From the NCBI RefSeq assembly GCF_041650655.1, contig NZ_JBAZKR010000005.1, positions 5,209 to 69,208 of the forward strand: DNA of 64,000 nt, in the 5' to 3' direction. The position numbers and the translations under genes are program-made. Below, one piece after another: positions 55,696 to 64,000 of this stretch. The DNA comes from Zavarzinia sp041650655 (GTDB lineage Bacteria > Pseudomonadota > Alphaproteobacteria > Zavarziniales > Zavarziniaceae). The notes below the pieces were generated by a model. It had not been told where the DNA came from. It saw nothing but the letters and a program-made list of their open reading frames with translations, and did not search any database. Positions within the stretch are counted from its first letter, which is position 1, and every line of letters begins with the position of its first letter.

Positions 55696-56958
55696 ATGGA
55701 CGGCCGGGCCGATCTGGTGGTGTTGGGTGGTGGACCTGCGGGGGCCGTCTCGGCCCTGCTCGCCGCACGCGACGGGCTCGACGTCGTGCTGGTCGATCCC
55801 GAACGGCGCAATCCGCGCCTCGAAGGGCTCGCCCCTCGGCTGCATCGCTGGCTCCGGGCCGAGGGGCTGCTCGACGGCTTCGACGGCATTCAGGGGCCGC
55901 TGACGCGCCGGGTGGACTGGGGCGGCATCGGTACCGCCAATGCCGAATATGTGGTCTGGCGCGGCGCCCTGGACGCCCACCTCCGCGCCGCCGCCGCCGC
56001 TGCGGGGGCCCGACTGCGGTGCGGCACCGGGCGGCCGGATGGGCAGGGCGTCGTCCTGGCCGAGGGGGGGCGGATCGCCGCCCCACAGGTGATCGATGCG
56101 CGTGGCCGCACCGCGCTCGACTGGGTGTCGCGCGCACCGGCCACCCTGGCGCTATGCGGCCTGGTCGCCGCCGGGACATCGCTGGAGGGCCTGCACATTC
56201 GCGCCTTCGCCGGGGGCTGGGTCTGGCTGGTCGGCCTGCCGGACGGGCGGATCTGGGCCCAGGTGATGCTGGACGCCGCAGGCGAGGGGACTCCGTCGGA
56301 ACGGCTTTTGGCCGCCCTGCACCGGGCCATGCCCGATCTCGGCGCCATCGGCCTCGCGGGTGACATCTCGGCACGCGAGGCGGCGCCCTGCCTGGCGAGG
56401 CCGGTCGGCGATCTCCGCGTGCTCCGTGCCGGCGACTGTCTGGCCGCGATGGATCCGCTTTCGGGGCACGGGCAGTTCTGGGCGGTCTCGAGCGCGCTCG
56501 CGGTGGCGGCGGTGCGGCGCACGCTGGCGGCCCGCCCGGGACCGGAGACGGAAGACCTGTGCCGCCGCTTCCTGACGGCGCGAGCGGAAGAAACCAGCCT
56601 GCACCAGGCCAGAATCGGGCGTGACTTCATCCGGGCCGAACCGCGTTTCGCCGACGAGCCATTCTGGCGTCTGCGTCGCGATTTTCCCGACCTCCTGCCA
56701 GCCGGCGATCTCCCGGCTGCGATCGAAGTGCGCCGTTCCACCGTCGTCCGCGACGGACTGGTCGAGGAGATGGACGTTTTGCGGACGCCGCGCACGCCCA
56801 TGGGCATCGGCTGGTTCGGCCATGTTCCCGCGGCCGATGCCTGGCGGTGTTTCAGCAAGGGTGGCGTGGCTGCCCTGGAAGCCGTCTGGGGGCCGGCCGC
56901 CGGGCCGCTGGCCCGGCGTTTGGCGGACGAATCCGCGACGCTGCGCGACCCGTCCTGA
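55696..56958 (+). CDS. qhpG: FAD-dependent monooxygenase QhpG
   Basis: Flavoprotein of 420 residues in the tryptophan-halogenase/phenol-hydroxylase-like fold. In the qhp pathway QhpG hydroxylates the precursor tryptophan of the CTQ cofactor. The N-terminal Rossmann motif is LVVLGGGPAGAVSALLAARDG, with the usual acidic residue ending the second strand (LVDPE). The later flavin motif is RAGDCLAAMDPLSGHGQFWA. I chose ATG 55696 because GGAGG lies five bases upstream; earlier in-frame starts (GTG 55585, ATG 55633) lack ribosome sites. It is divergent from qhpA, and its 3' end meets the next gene tail-to-tail. Confidence 0.88.
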   Translation: MDGRADLVVLGGGPAGAVSALLAARDGLDVVLVDPERRNPRLEGLAPRLHRWLRAEGLLDGFDGIQGPLTRRVDWGGIGTANAEYVVWRGALDAHLRAAAAAAGARLRCGTGRPDGQGVVLAEGGRIAAPQVIDARGRTALDWVSRAPATLALCGLVAAGTSLEGLHIRAFAGGWVWLVGLPDGRIWAQVMLDAAGEGTPSERLLAALHRAMPDLGAIGLAGDISAREAAPCLARPVGDLRVLRAGDCLAAMDPLSGHGQFWAVSSALAVAAVRRTLAARPGPETEDLCRRFLTARAEETSLHQARIGRDFIRAEPRFADEPFWRLRRDFPDLLPAGDLPAAIEVRRSTVVRDGLVEEMDVLRTPRTPMGIGWFGHVPAADAWRCFSKGGVAALEAVWGPAAGPLARRLADESATLRDPS

Positions 56959-56967
56959 GCCTCGCGG

Positions 56968-58644
56968 CTATTTCGGGCGAATGCCCCGGAGTTTATCGCG
57001 GAGCGAGATCCGTTCGTCCGACAGCAGTTCGACGAAATCCGAGAGCTTGCGGGATTTCGTGATCGTATAGGCGATCAGGCAGACGGTGGGCACGAACACC
57101 GCCATGAAATAAATGACCTGGAGCCACAGCGGCTTGTCCGCCGCGGCGATCAGGTTCATGCCCAAAAAGCCGGTCGCCAGCGTGCCGACCAGGCCGAAGA
57201 TGGTGACCACGGTCAGGCGCAGCACCGAATTCGACTGCCGCCGCACGCTGTCGGAATCGAGGTAGTTGCTCATGTCCTCGACTTCGCCGCGGACTTCGGA
57301 GAACAGGCGGTCGATTTCGAGTTGTTCGCGCAGTTGGCGGAAGACGTCGCGCATGAGCAGTTGGTTCGAGACTTCGTGGAACCAGTAGCGGTGATTGAAG
57401 CGCAGGAAATTCTCGCGGATGCCACGGATCTCGCGTTTGAATTTCTTCACCGATTCGACGTCGCCCACGTCGAGATGGCTGATCGCGGTGACCAGCCGGT
57501 CGGAGAACATGAGCAGCGAAGCGCGGTGCAGATGGGCGATCAGGGCGATCATGAAATACTGATGGCGGAACTGGCTCAACATGCCGGTTTCGGCATCGCT
57601 GAAATAGGCGTCGTTCGCCTTGCCGACCATGGTGAGGGCATGGTGCGAGCACACGATGCGGAGCGGCGTGCCGTCATGGTCCCCCGCGTCACCCCAATGG
57701 CGATCCAGGCAGAAGCGGGTCTCGAAATTGGCCATGAAGCGGCGTGAGAAGGGGAGCTGTCCCGAAGGCCCGGGGGCGGTGCCGAGGCCGAGGCGCATCC
57801 AGTCGCTGCGCTGAAGGCTGGCGGGATCGTCCAGGGCGACATAGCTCATCACCGGCATACGCTGATATTCGAGCTGGCGGAAGCGGATCGGCCCGGTCTC
57901 GTCCGAGTGGTGCAGCACCAGGGGGTGCATCAGAAAGCGCCAATGCGCGGCGATATAGGGGGCGCGGTTGATGCAGGTGAAATCGAGATAGCGCCGGCGG
58001 TCCTGGAAGTCCGAGGCGGCCAGGACTTCGCCCGCCGCATCCAGCCACTCGACCCGATGGCAGCAATAGACGGCGCTGCCGTCCTCGTTCCAGAAGGTGG
58101 GATAGGTGCGGCTCAGGCGGAACAACGTATCTTCCGCATCAGCCAGCGGAATGTCGTCGGCGGCGAATTCGACCACCAGGAAGGCGACGTCGACGTCATA
58201 GAAGAAGCAGAGGTCGACGTGGATCACCTCGAACACGAAGGTCGGCCCGTCGGCCCGGCACTGCACGCGCGCCTTGGCGACGTCCTTGCGCCGGTAGACG
58301 CGAATGGGCGAGGCGCCGTAACCACCGTGATTGCCGACCGTGCGCCCCTCGCCATAGATGAAGCGCTGGACATGGGGCAGGAAGGCGACGAATTCGACGT
58401 AGTGTCGTTCGTGGAAGGCGTCGCAGTCTTCGGTGAATTCATCGTCGAGTATCGCCCAGAGGCAATCAGCGCCGGCCAGCTTCTCCCAATGGGTTTCGAT
58501 CGGGCCGTGGTCGTGCAGCGGCATGAGCTGCACCGGCCAGACCATGATCTGGCGGAAATGGCGCACCAGGCGGTCCGCCGTGTCCTTCGGGCGGTCGGGG
58601 ATCATCGGATCGGTCATGGTCGGGCTGACACCTGGCTCGGGCAT
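56968..58644 (-). CDS. CorA-like membrane protein with large N-terminal domain
   Basis: A 558-residue protein with two C-terminal membrane helices (about 470-495 and 508-530). Between them lies FLGMNLIAAADKPLW, with GMN at about 495-497, the hallmark of CorA-type divalent-cation channels. Before it is a long helical stretch (about 370-465) ending in LREQLEIDRLFSEVRGEVEDM, like the CorA pore stalk. The N-terminal 350 residues are soluble and larger than in classical CorA (total about 320), with many His and Asp. It may be a divergent magnesium or metal channel. It is downstream of the TetR gene on the same strand. Confidence 0.7.
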   Translation of the reverse strand: MPEPGVSPTMTDPMIPDRPKDTADRLVRHFRQIMVWPVQLMPLHDHGPIETHWEKLAGADCLWAILDDEFTEDCDAFHERHYVEFVAFLPHVQRFIYGEGRTVGNHGGYGASPIRVYRRKDVAKARVQCRADGPTFVFEVIHVDLCFFYDVDVAFLVVEFAADDIPLADAEDTLFRLSRTYPTFWNEDGSAVYCCHRVEWLDAAGEVLAASDFQDRRRYLDFTCINRAPYIAAHWRFLMHPLVLHHSDETGPIRFRQLEYQRMPVMSYVALDDPASLQRSDWMRLGLGTAPGPSGQLPFSRRFMANFETRFCLDRHWGDAGDHDGTPLRIVCSHHALTMVGKANDAYFSDAETGMLSQFRHQYFMIALIAHLHRASLLMFSDRLVTAISHLDVGDVESVKKFKREIRGIRENFLRFNHRYWFHEVSNQLLMRDVFRQLREQLEIDRLFSEVRGEVEDMSNYLDSDSVRRQSNSVLRLTVVTIFGLVGTLATGFLGMNLIAAADKPLWLQVIYFMAVFVPTVCLIAYTITKSRKLSDFVELLSDERISLRDKLRGIRPK

Positions 58645-58707
58645 TGCGTGACGGCGGGCGGGGAGCCGTCTTCCCGGCTTCGAGAATCCCCGGGGAAGGG
58701 CTCGAGA

Positions 58708-59301
58708 TCAAGCCCGGGCGCCGTTCCGTTCCAACATCGGCGCGAGGCAGCGCTGCAGCAGGAGACGCAACTCTTCTGGGCTGCGCTTGCGTGGGCCGGT
58801 GGTGGTCAGAAGCGACAGCACGAGGCGGATGGTCACTTCCGTAATGTCCTGCAGGGCATCGTCGGCGAGGTCGAGGCCGTCGAGGATCTGACGCATCAGG
58901 GCGAGGCACAGGGCCCAGCCTTCCTGGTTGCTCAGCGCATCGGCTGCGACATAGGACATGAAATCGCTGCCCATCACGATCGAGAGATAGGGCTCGTTCG
59001 GGATCTGCCCGATGGCGAAGACGATGGTCTCGACATAGCGCTCGACGGGCTCGGCCATGCCGGCCATATGGGCCATGATGCGCTCGCCCAAGGCATAGGC
59101 CGACTGCATCAGGGCGGTGGTCAGCACTTCGTTCCGGCTGGCGAAATAGCGATAGACCGTGGGCCGGGTCACGCCCGCCTGTTTGGCGATGTCGTTCAGG
59201 CTGGTCTTTTCGACCCCCCATTGCTTCACGCAAGTGATGGCGGCAGCCAGGATGCGCTGCTGGGTTTCGTTGAAACTGTGCGATTGCGGCAGGGCGGACA
59301 T
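58708..59301 (-). CDS. TetR-family transcriptional regulator
   Basis: A 197-residue regulator. The N-terminal HTH (about 10-56) is QQRILAAAITCVKQWGVEKT, LNDIAKQAGVTRPTVYRYFASRNEVL, a clear TetR signature; the C-terminal helical domain would bind a ligand. I start at MSALPQSHS; the frame runs 21 codons further upstream without homology. It is divergent from the flavin monooxygenase/DUF1302/DUF1329 genes and upstream of the CorA-like gene. Control of the divergent set is likely from position. Confidence 0.9.
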   Translation of the reverse strand: MSALPQSHSFNETQQRILAAAITCVKQWGVEKTSLNDIAKQAGVTRPTVYRYFASRNEVLTTALMQSAYALGERIMAHMAGMAEPVERYVETIVFAIGQIPNEPYLSIVMGSDFMSYVAADALSNQEGWALCLALMRQILDGLDLADDALQDITEVTIRLVLSLLTTTGPRKRSPEELRLLLQRCLAPMLERNGARA

Positions 59302-59676
59302 GGGGCTTCGGTCTGGGGCGGGCGGGAGACGGCGAGGGCGCAGTGTAGCCGTGTCGGCCCGCATTTGCTCCCTCCTCGAAACATTACAATACTACAGAAA
59401 ACGAAAAAATGTATAGCGCGGTTGCCGATCGACAGGCCGGCCGGCGATCTGGGGCCTGCCGTACCGCCTATATCATCGCGGAGCGCCGACTGCACCGCGA
59501 CAAGAGAAAGTCTCCGTTATCCCTTTGCCCGCCGGCAGATTGTCTTCCTGGCGGTAGCCCCCCATTTTTTCTGAGCAAACACGCGGAAATTTGCATCCCT
59601 TTCGAAGGTTAAGGGGGTGAATTCTTTATATCCGGACAATTTGATTTCGGCTTGCTCGCTCTAGTCCGGTTAGACG
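59302..59676. other. Divergent intergenic region, TetR / flavin monooxygenase
   Basis: This 375-base gap holds the promoters of the two divergent units. The stretch 59378-59415 is clearly more AT-rich than its surroundings. An inverted pair CCGGAC (59632-59637) and GTCCGG (59664-59669) lies just before the monooxygenase; it might be an operator but is short. I see no gene. Confidence 0.5.
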
Positions 59677-60963
59677 ATGTCGCGACATCTGCGAAACCGT
59701 CATCATCACCGAACAATGACAAGCTCGACCGAATACGGCGGGCGGGGGAACGGACAGCCGGGGATGATCATGGACGGCAGCAGCGAAGTCGGCACCACCG
59801 TGCCCAGCGAAGACGAGATCCGCGCGCGGGCCCGCGCCCTGGTTCCCTTCCTGAAGGAACAGGCGGCGGAGGGCGAGCGCCTGCGCCGGCTGCCCGACGC
59901 GGTGGTGGCGGCGATGCAGGACGCCGGCCTGTTTCGCGTGCTCCAGCCCAAGCGCTGGGGCGGCTACGAGATGCATCCCCAGGTCTTCTACGACGTCCTC
60001 ATGACGCTGGGCGAGGGCGACATGTCGGCCGCCTGGTGTTACGGCGTGATCGGCGTCCATCCCTGGCAGCTCGCGCTGTTCGACGACCAGGCCGCGGCCG
60101 ATGTCTGGGGCCGCGACACGGGCACCCTGGTCTCCTCGACCTATATGATCCAGGGCAACGCTCAGCCGGCCGACGGGGGCTTCGTCTTCAACGGGCGCTG
60201 GCGCTTTTCCTCGGGCTCGCAGCATTGCGACTGGGTCTTCCTCGGCGGCGAGGTGGAGCCCGGTTCGGGCAACATGGACATGCGCACCTTCCTGCTGCCG
60301 CGCAAGGACTACGAGATCGTCGATACCTGGGACACGCTCGGGCTCCGGGGCACGGGCAGCCACGACATCGTGGTGAAGGACGCCTTCGTCCCGGACTATC
60401 GCACCCACAAGTTCATGGACGGGCTGATGTGCAACAGCCCGGGCAATGCGGTGAACACCAGTGCGCTCTACCGCATGCCCTTTGCCCAACTCTTCATCCG
60501 CGCGGTCTCGACCTCGACGATCGGTGGCCTCCAGGGCATGTTGGATGCCTTCGTCGGCTATGCCGCCAAGCGCACCACGGTGACCGGCGCCAAGACGGCG
60601 GAGGATGGCTCGGCCCAGTTGATCTGCGCCGAAACCACCTCGGCCCTCGACGAGATGCGGCTCGTGCTCCGCCGCAACATCACCCAGATGTACGAACAGG
60701 CCTGCCGCGGCGAATTCACCGAGATCTCGGAACGCCTGCGCTATCGCTACCAGTCGGCCGAAGTGCCGGAGCGTTGCGCGAACCTCGCTCAGCGCCTCTT
60801 CAAGGCGGGCGGCGGGGCCGCGGTGTTCAACAAGCTGCCCTTCGCCCGCATCCTGGCCGACATCCACACCGGCCGCGCCCATGCCGCCAACCAGGCCGAC
60901 TCGATCGGCCGTAACTGGGGCGGTGTCATGCTGGGGCTCGAGAACACGGACTTTTGGCTCTGA
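59677..60963 (+). CDS. Flavin-dependent monooxygenase, acyl-CoA dehydrogenase fold (HsaA-like)
   Basis: A 428-residue protein of the group D flavin monooxygenase type, the oxygenase part of two-component systems such as HsaA and p-hydroxyphenylacetate hydroxylase; members share the acyl-CoA dehydrogenase fold. Visible parts: helical N-terminal domain with LPDAVVAAMQDAGLFRVLQPKRWGG (a typical opening, split here by domain), a beta domain with FNGRWRFSSGSQHCDWVFLGG, TWDTLGLRGTGSHDI, and a C-terminal helical domain. The usual catalytic Glu of acyl-CoA dehydrogenases is not evident. The start is uncertain: ATG at 59677, 59716, 59764 or 59770. No flavin reductase gene is seen beside it. Confidence 0.85.
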   Translation: MSRHLRNRHHHRTMTSSTEYGGRGNGQPGMIMDGSSEVGTTVPSEDEIRARARALVPFLKEQAAEGERLRRLPDAVVAAMQDAGLFRVLQPKRWGGYEMHPQVFYDVLMTLGEGDMSAAWCYGVIGVHPWQLALFDDQAAADVWGRDTGTLVSSTYMIQGNAQPADGGFVFNGRWRFSSGSQHCDWVFLGGEVEPGSGNMDMRTFLLPRKDYEIVDTWDTLGLRGTGSHDIVVKDAFVPDYRTHKFMDGLMCNSPGNAVNTSALYRMPFAQLFIRAVSTSTIGGLQGMLDAFVGYAAKRTTVTGAKTAEDGSAQLICAETTSALDEMRLVLRRNITQMYEQACRGEFTEISERLRYRYQSAEVPERCANLAQRLFKAGGGAAVFNKLPFARILADIHTGRAHAANQADSIGRNWGGVMLGLENTDFWL

Positions 60964-61167
60964 GCGCCGGGTCCGGAGGCGGGCCCGACGACGGAAGCGG
61001 CGGCGCCGGGCCGTAGGGGGCAGGGCCGCCTGGTGACCTGTGTTCCTGAGCGGGGATTCCGCTCGCGTCCGCGCCGCACGCCGGCGCGGAAACACCGTTT
61101 CAACCGATCACAGAATCGGGAGGCGGTGCCGGGGCTCATGCGGCCCCGGGACAGGGGGCGAGGAACG

Positions 61168-63192
61168 ATGGGTAGAGACGGCAAGGACTGCCACCGGATG
61201 GACGGTGCGCAACTGGTGGCGAGGAGTGCCCTCGTCGCTGCCATGATCGGCGGTGGCGGGGTCGCGCTGGCGGAAGTCTTCGAGCTGGGGGACGGCGCCA
61301 CACTCTCCGTCAGCCTGACCACCAGCTACCAATTCGGCATCAGGGCGGAGGACCCGAACCCGAAATCCTTCTCGACCGAGACGGATTATCCGCGTGTCGT
61401 CCTGGTGCCGCAGGCTCCCTTGCTGGAGCCCTATTACGTCTCCACCCACACGCCGAAGACCTACAACACCGACGACACCAACCGGAATTTCAAGAAGGGC
61501 GATCCGATCACGGATGCCTTCGCCGCCCTCCTCGACGCCGACCTGCGCTACGGCGATTTCGGCTTCAAGGCCAGCGCCAACGCCTATTACGACTTCGTCT
61601 ATCACAGCGGCAATTCGAACGACGTCTCCTTCCCCGACGGCATCAACAAGGCCGAGGGGCCGCCGGACCATTTCACCGGACAGACCCGCATCGCCGACGG
61701 CGGCCGCATCCGCGCGCTCGACTATTTCGCCTATGGCACCTTCCATCCCTTCGACACCAATCTGACGCTGAAGATCGGCAACCAGGTGGTGGCCTGGGGC
61801 GAGAGCCTGTTCTTCGGCAATATTTCGCTGTCGCAGGGGCCGGTCGAGACGACACGCGCCAACAGCCCGGGCGCCGAGGTGAAGGACATCCTGCTGCCGG
61901 CGCCGCAAGCCTCGATGAACTGGGGCCTGACGGACCGGCTCAGCCTGCTCGCCTATTACCAGTTCGATTACGAATATAATCAGCTCGATGGCGTCGGCAG
62001 CTATTGGAGCCGGGCTGACATCATCGGTCCCGGGGCGCAATTCGCCTATGGCGCGACCAATCCCTTCCCGGATGTGATCGCACACTACGCATCAGCCTGC
62101 ACGCTGTCCTCGAACATCCCGTCCTGCGCTTCGCTCGGCCTGCCGCAACAGATTGCCGACATCCTGTCGCGTATCCTGAGCGAGAACATCCTGGGTGTCG
62201 CCGATGCCGAGACGAAGCGTTTCGACGTCGCCTATCGGGGCGAAAAGAAGCCGGACAATGCGGCCCAGTGGGGCACCGGGATCCTTTACGATCTGACCGA
62301 CAATCTCTCGACCGGCCTCTATTACCTGCATTATCACGACAAGAACCCGATGCCGGTGTTCGACATCTCGAACATCGTCACCAATCCGTTCCGACCGGGG
62401 ACGGTGGGCGGCGCGGTCAACACGGTCTGCGGCTTGCTCTCGATCCCCTGCACCGGGCTCGAGACGGCGGTCACCGGGGCAATCGACAATCTGGTCGCCG
62501 CGGTGGCACCGCTCTATCTGCCCTACAGCTATCGAACCGTCTATTACGACAACATCGATCTCGTCGGGGCCAGCGCTTCGACCACGCTCGGCCCGATCAA
62601 CGTCGGCTTCGATTTCGCCTATCGGCACAATGTGCCCGTCCTGGTGAACGGTTATGTGACCGGTGTGAAGGCGCCCCAGCCTGTCCGTGCGGACGTCTGG
62701 CAGGCCAATATCAACGGCCTCTATGTCGGCGGTTCCACATCCTATTGGGATTCGCTCAGCCTGGTCGCCGAGGTCAGCCTCAACCATGTGGCGAAATACG
62801 ACACGCTCTATCTCTACGACGTCAACGGCCAGCCGCTGCAGGACGGCAACGGCAACAACATCAACGCCTTCCGCGGCCTGACCGGCGACAGCACTTCCTG
62901 GGGCATCCAGGGCCTGGCCGAATTCGGCTACACCGACGTCTTCCCGGGCGGCTGGGACATGGCGATCCCGGTCATCTTCGGCGTCGCCTTCGGCACCCCG
63001 GCCTATCCCGGATCGCTCGGCGCGCTGTCCGGCTCGGGCGACGTGCGCCTCGCCTCGGGCGTCAAGTTCCGCTACCTGAACAATCTCGAGATCAGTGTGA
63101 TCTACAGCGCCTTTTTCGGCTCCTACAACACCATCGAGCGTCCGTTGACCGATCGCGACAATGTCGTCGCGACGGTCAAATACACGTTCTGA
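61168..63192 (+). CDS. DUF1302 family outer-membrane protein
   Basis: A 674-residue protein with an N-terminal export signal (about 17-36) and a beta-barrel-like body rich in alternating hydrophobic strands with aromatic ends, finishing in a C-terminal phenylalanine (VVATVKYTF), the outer-membrane sorting signal. DUF1302 signatures are ADLRYGDFGFKASANAYYD and LKIGNQVVAWGESLFFGNISL. GAGGA precedes ATG 61168; the frame extends upstream without homology. DUF1302 genes usually sit beside DUF1329 genes, as here, in loci for steroid, alkane or aromatic compounds. Uptake of a hydrophobic substrate is the likely role. Confidence 0.88.
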   Translation: MGRDGKDCHRMDGAQLVARSALVAAMIGGGGVALAEVFELGDGATLSVSLTTSYQFGIRAEDPNPKSFSTETDYPRVVLVPQAPLLEPYYVSTHTPKTYNTDDTNRNFKKGDPITDAFAALLDADLRYGDFGFKASANAYYDFVYHSGNSNDVSFPDGINKAEGPPDHFTGQTRIADGGRIRALDYFAYGTFHPFDTNLTLKIGNQVVAWGESLFFGNISLSQGPVETTRANSPGAEVKDILLPAPQASMNWGLTDRLSLLAYYQFDYEYNQLDGVGSYWSRADIIGPGAQFAYGATNPFPDVIAHYASACTLSSNIPSCASLGLPQQIADILSRILSENILGVADAETKRFDVAYRGEKKPDNAAQWGTGILYDLTDNLSTGLYYLHYHDKNPMPVFDISNIVTNPFRPGTVGGAVNTVCGLLSIPCTGLETAVTGAIDNLVAAVAPLYLPYSYRTVYYDNIDLVGASASTTLGPINVGFDFAYRHNVPVLVNGYVTGVKAPQPVRADVWQANINGLYVGGSTSYWDSLSLVAEVSLNHVAKYDTLYLYDVNGQPLQDGNGNNINAFRGLTGDSTSWGIQGLAEFGYTDVFPGGWDMAIPVIFGVAFGTPAYPGSLGALSGSGDVRLASGVKFRYLNNLEISVIYSAFFGSYNTIERPLTDRDNVVATVKYTF

Positions 63193-63225
63193 AACGACAA
63201 AGACAACGAGGGAAGGGAACACTCG

Positions 63226-64000
63226 ATGGATCGCAGAACTTTCGTCAAAGGGGTCGGGGCGGCGGCGCTGCTTGCCGCGGCGGGTCGGCCGCGGGGCGTC
63301 TTCGCCAAGGCGACGCCCGACGAAATCGGGAAGCTCGGGACCACGTTGACGCCGGTCGGTGCGGTCAAGGAAGGCAATGCGGACGGGCTGATCACCCCCT
63401 ACAGCGGCAAATGGCTGGGTGTGCCGCCGGGCATTACTTTCGGCGGTCCGGGCAAACCGCAGACCGACCCCTATGCGAGCGAAAAACCGCTGTTCTCGAT
63501 CAATGCCCAGAATTTTCAGAAGTATGCCGACCGGCTGTCGGACGGGCAGAAGGCGCTGATCCAGAAGAACCCGGCGACGTTCCGGATGGACATCTATCCC
63601 TGCCATCGCGACTTCCGCTTTACCGACGAGCTTCATGCGAACTTGAAGCTGAACGCCGCCAGTGCCGAGGTCCTGCCGGACGGCGAGGGCATCACCGGGG
63701 CCTTCGGCGCCTCGGCCTTTCCCTTCCCGAAGACGGGAATCGAGTTGATCTGGAACGCCATCACGATTCCGCGGGGCTTCACCCAGCGCGGTACGATGGA
63801 CGAGGCCGTGGTCTATCCCGACGGCAGCATCGCCTGGGGCGCCCAACAGTGGGACATCTATTCGACGGCCTACGACCCGGCGATCAAGCGCGAGTCCTTC
63901 GACGGCGGCGCCGCTTTCGTCTTCCGTACCACCCTGAAGCCCGAGCGTGAGCGCGGCACGATCACGCTGGTCCGGGAGTATTGGGATTTCGGCAACCGTC
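63226..64000 (+). CDS. DUF1329 family protein, Tat-exported (3' end outside window)
   Basis: The first 258 residues are visible. The N-terminus MDRRTFVKGVGAAALLAAAG is a twin-arginine signal (RRTFVK followed by a hydrophobic stretch), so it is folded before export to the periplasm. The body has DUF1329 features: ITPYSGKWLGVPPG, DPYASEKPLFSINAQN, TFRMDIYPCHRDF and GASAFPFPKTGIELIWN. This family resembles LolB-type lipid carriers and pairs with DUF1302 barrels. A GGAAGGGAA ribosome site precedes it, and it lies 33 bases after the DUF1302 stop, so the two are one operon. Confidence 0.88.
   Translation, partial: MDRRTFVKGVGAAALLAAAGRPRGVFAKATPDEIGKLGTTLTPVGAVKEGNADGLITPYSGKWLGVPPGITFGGPGKPQTDPYASEKPLFSINAQNFQKYADRLSDGQKALIQKNPATFRMDIYPCHRDFRFTDELHANLKLNAASAEVLPDGEGITGAFGASAFPFPKTGIELIWNAITIPRGFTQRGTMDEAVVYPDGSIAWGAQQWDIYSTAYDPAIKRESFDGGAAFVFRTTLKPERERGTITLVREYWDFGNR

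Overview
The window is high-GC, gene-dense bacterial chromosome. Its gene neighbourhoods are those of an alphaproteobacterium: secG-pyrG-kdsA-eno; ppiD-trpE next to trpGD-trpC-moaC-moeA, lexA, comEC and gltX; carAB-greA, yqeY, dnaG-rpoD. The lexA promoter carries two alphaproteobacterial SOS boxes (GTTC-N7-GTTC). A Rhodospirillales-like lineage fits best, but no 16S gene is present and I do not name a genus.

Region 1 (1-32672) is core genome. It runs from a partial gltX through comEC, lexA, a prolyl iminopeptidase, a tightly coupled moeA-moaC-trpC-trpGD series (4-base ATGA overlaps), a periplasmic deacetylase on the opposite strand, trpE-ppiD, the glycolytic and envelope genes tpiA, secG, pyrG, kdsA and eno, then greA-carB-carA, yqeY, a YceI/cytochrome b561/YceI set, dnaG, rpoD, a beta-carbonic anhydrase and a CAU-anticodon tRNA that is probably tRNA-Ile2.

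Region 2 (32727-42345) is a catabolic or uptake module. A seven-gene minus-strand operon (livG, binding protein, livF, livH, livM and two SDR dehydrogenases) and a three-gene minus-strand operon (phytanoyl-CoA-type dioxygenase, RidA-like protein, SDR) flank a LuxR-type regulator. Both operons carry almost the same palindrome at almost the same distance from their first start codon. This is good evidence for one shared operator and one regulon.

Region 3 (42480-49641) is a broken type VI secretion locus: vgrG, a DUF6931-like gene, tssA, hcp, tssE, tssF and tssG. A segment of about 2.4 kb holding hcp-tssE-tssF(N-terminal part) lies reversed relative to tssA, tssF(C-terminal part) and tssG. tssF is therefore split onto both strands and hcp has lost its start. 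tssG is cut at its 3' end and abuts an ABC exporter gene on the other strand that has lost its ATPase domain.

Region 4 (49499-56958) is a quinohemoprotein amine dehydrogenase locus: qhpF (truncated), qhpE, qhpB, qhpC, qhpD and qhpA on the minus strand, with qhpG divergent. The gamma-subunit precursor keeps every residue needed for the cysteine tryptophylquinone cofactor and the thioether cross-links. The exporter expected to move it across the membrane is the gene broken by the rearrangement.

Region 5 (56968-64000) holds a CorA-like membrane protein behind a TetR regulator and, divergently, a flavin monooxygenase/acyl-CoA-dehydrogenase-fold gene followed by a DUF1302 outer-membrane protein and a partial Tat-exported DUF1329 protein. 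This set is typical of uptake or degradation of hydrophobic compounds.
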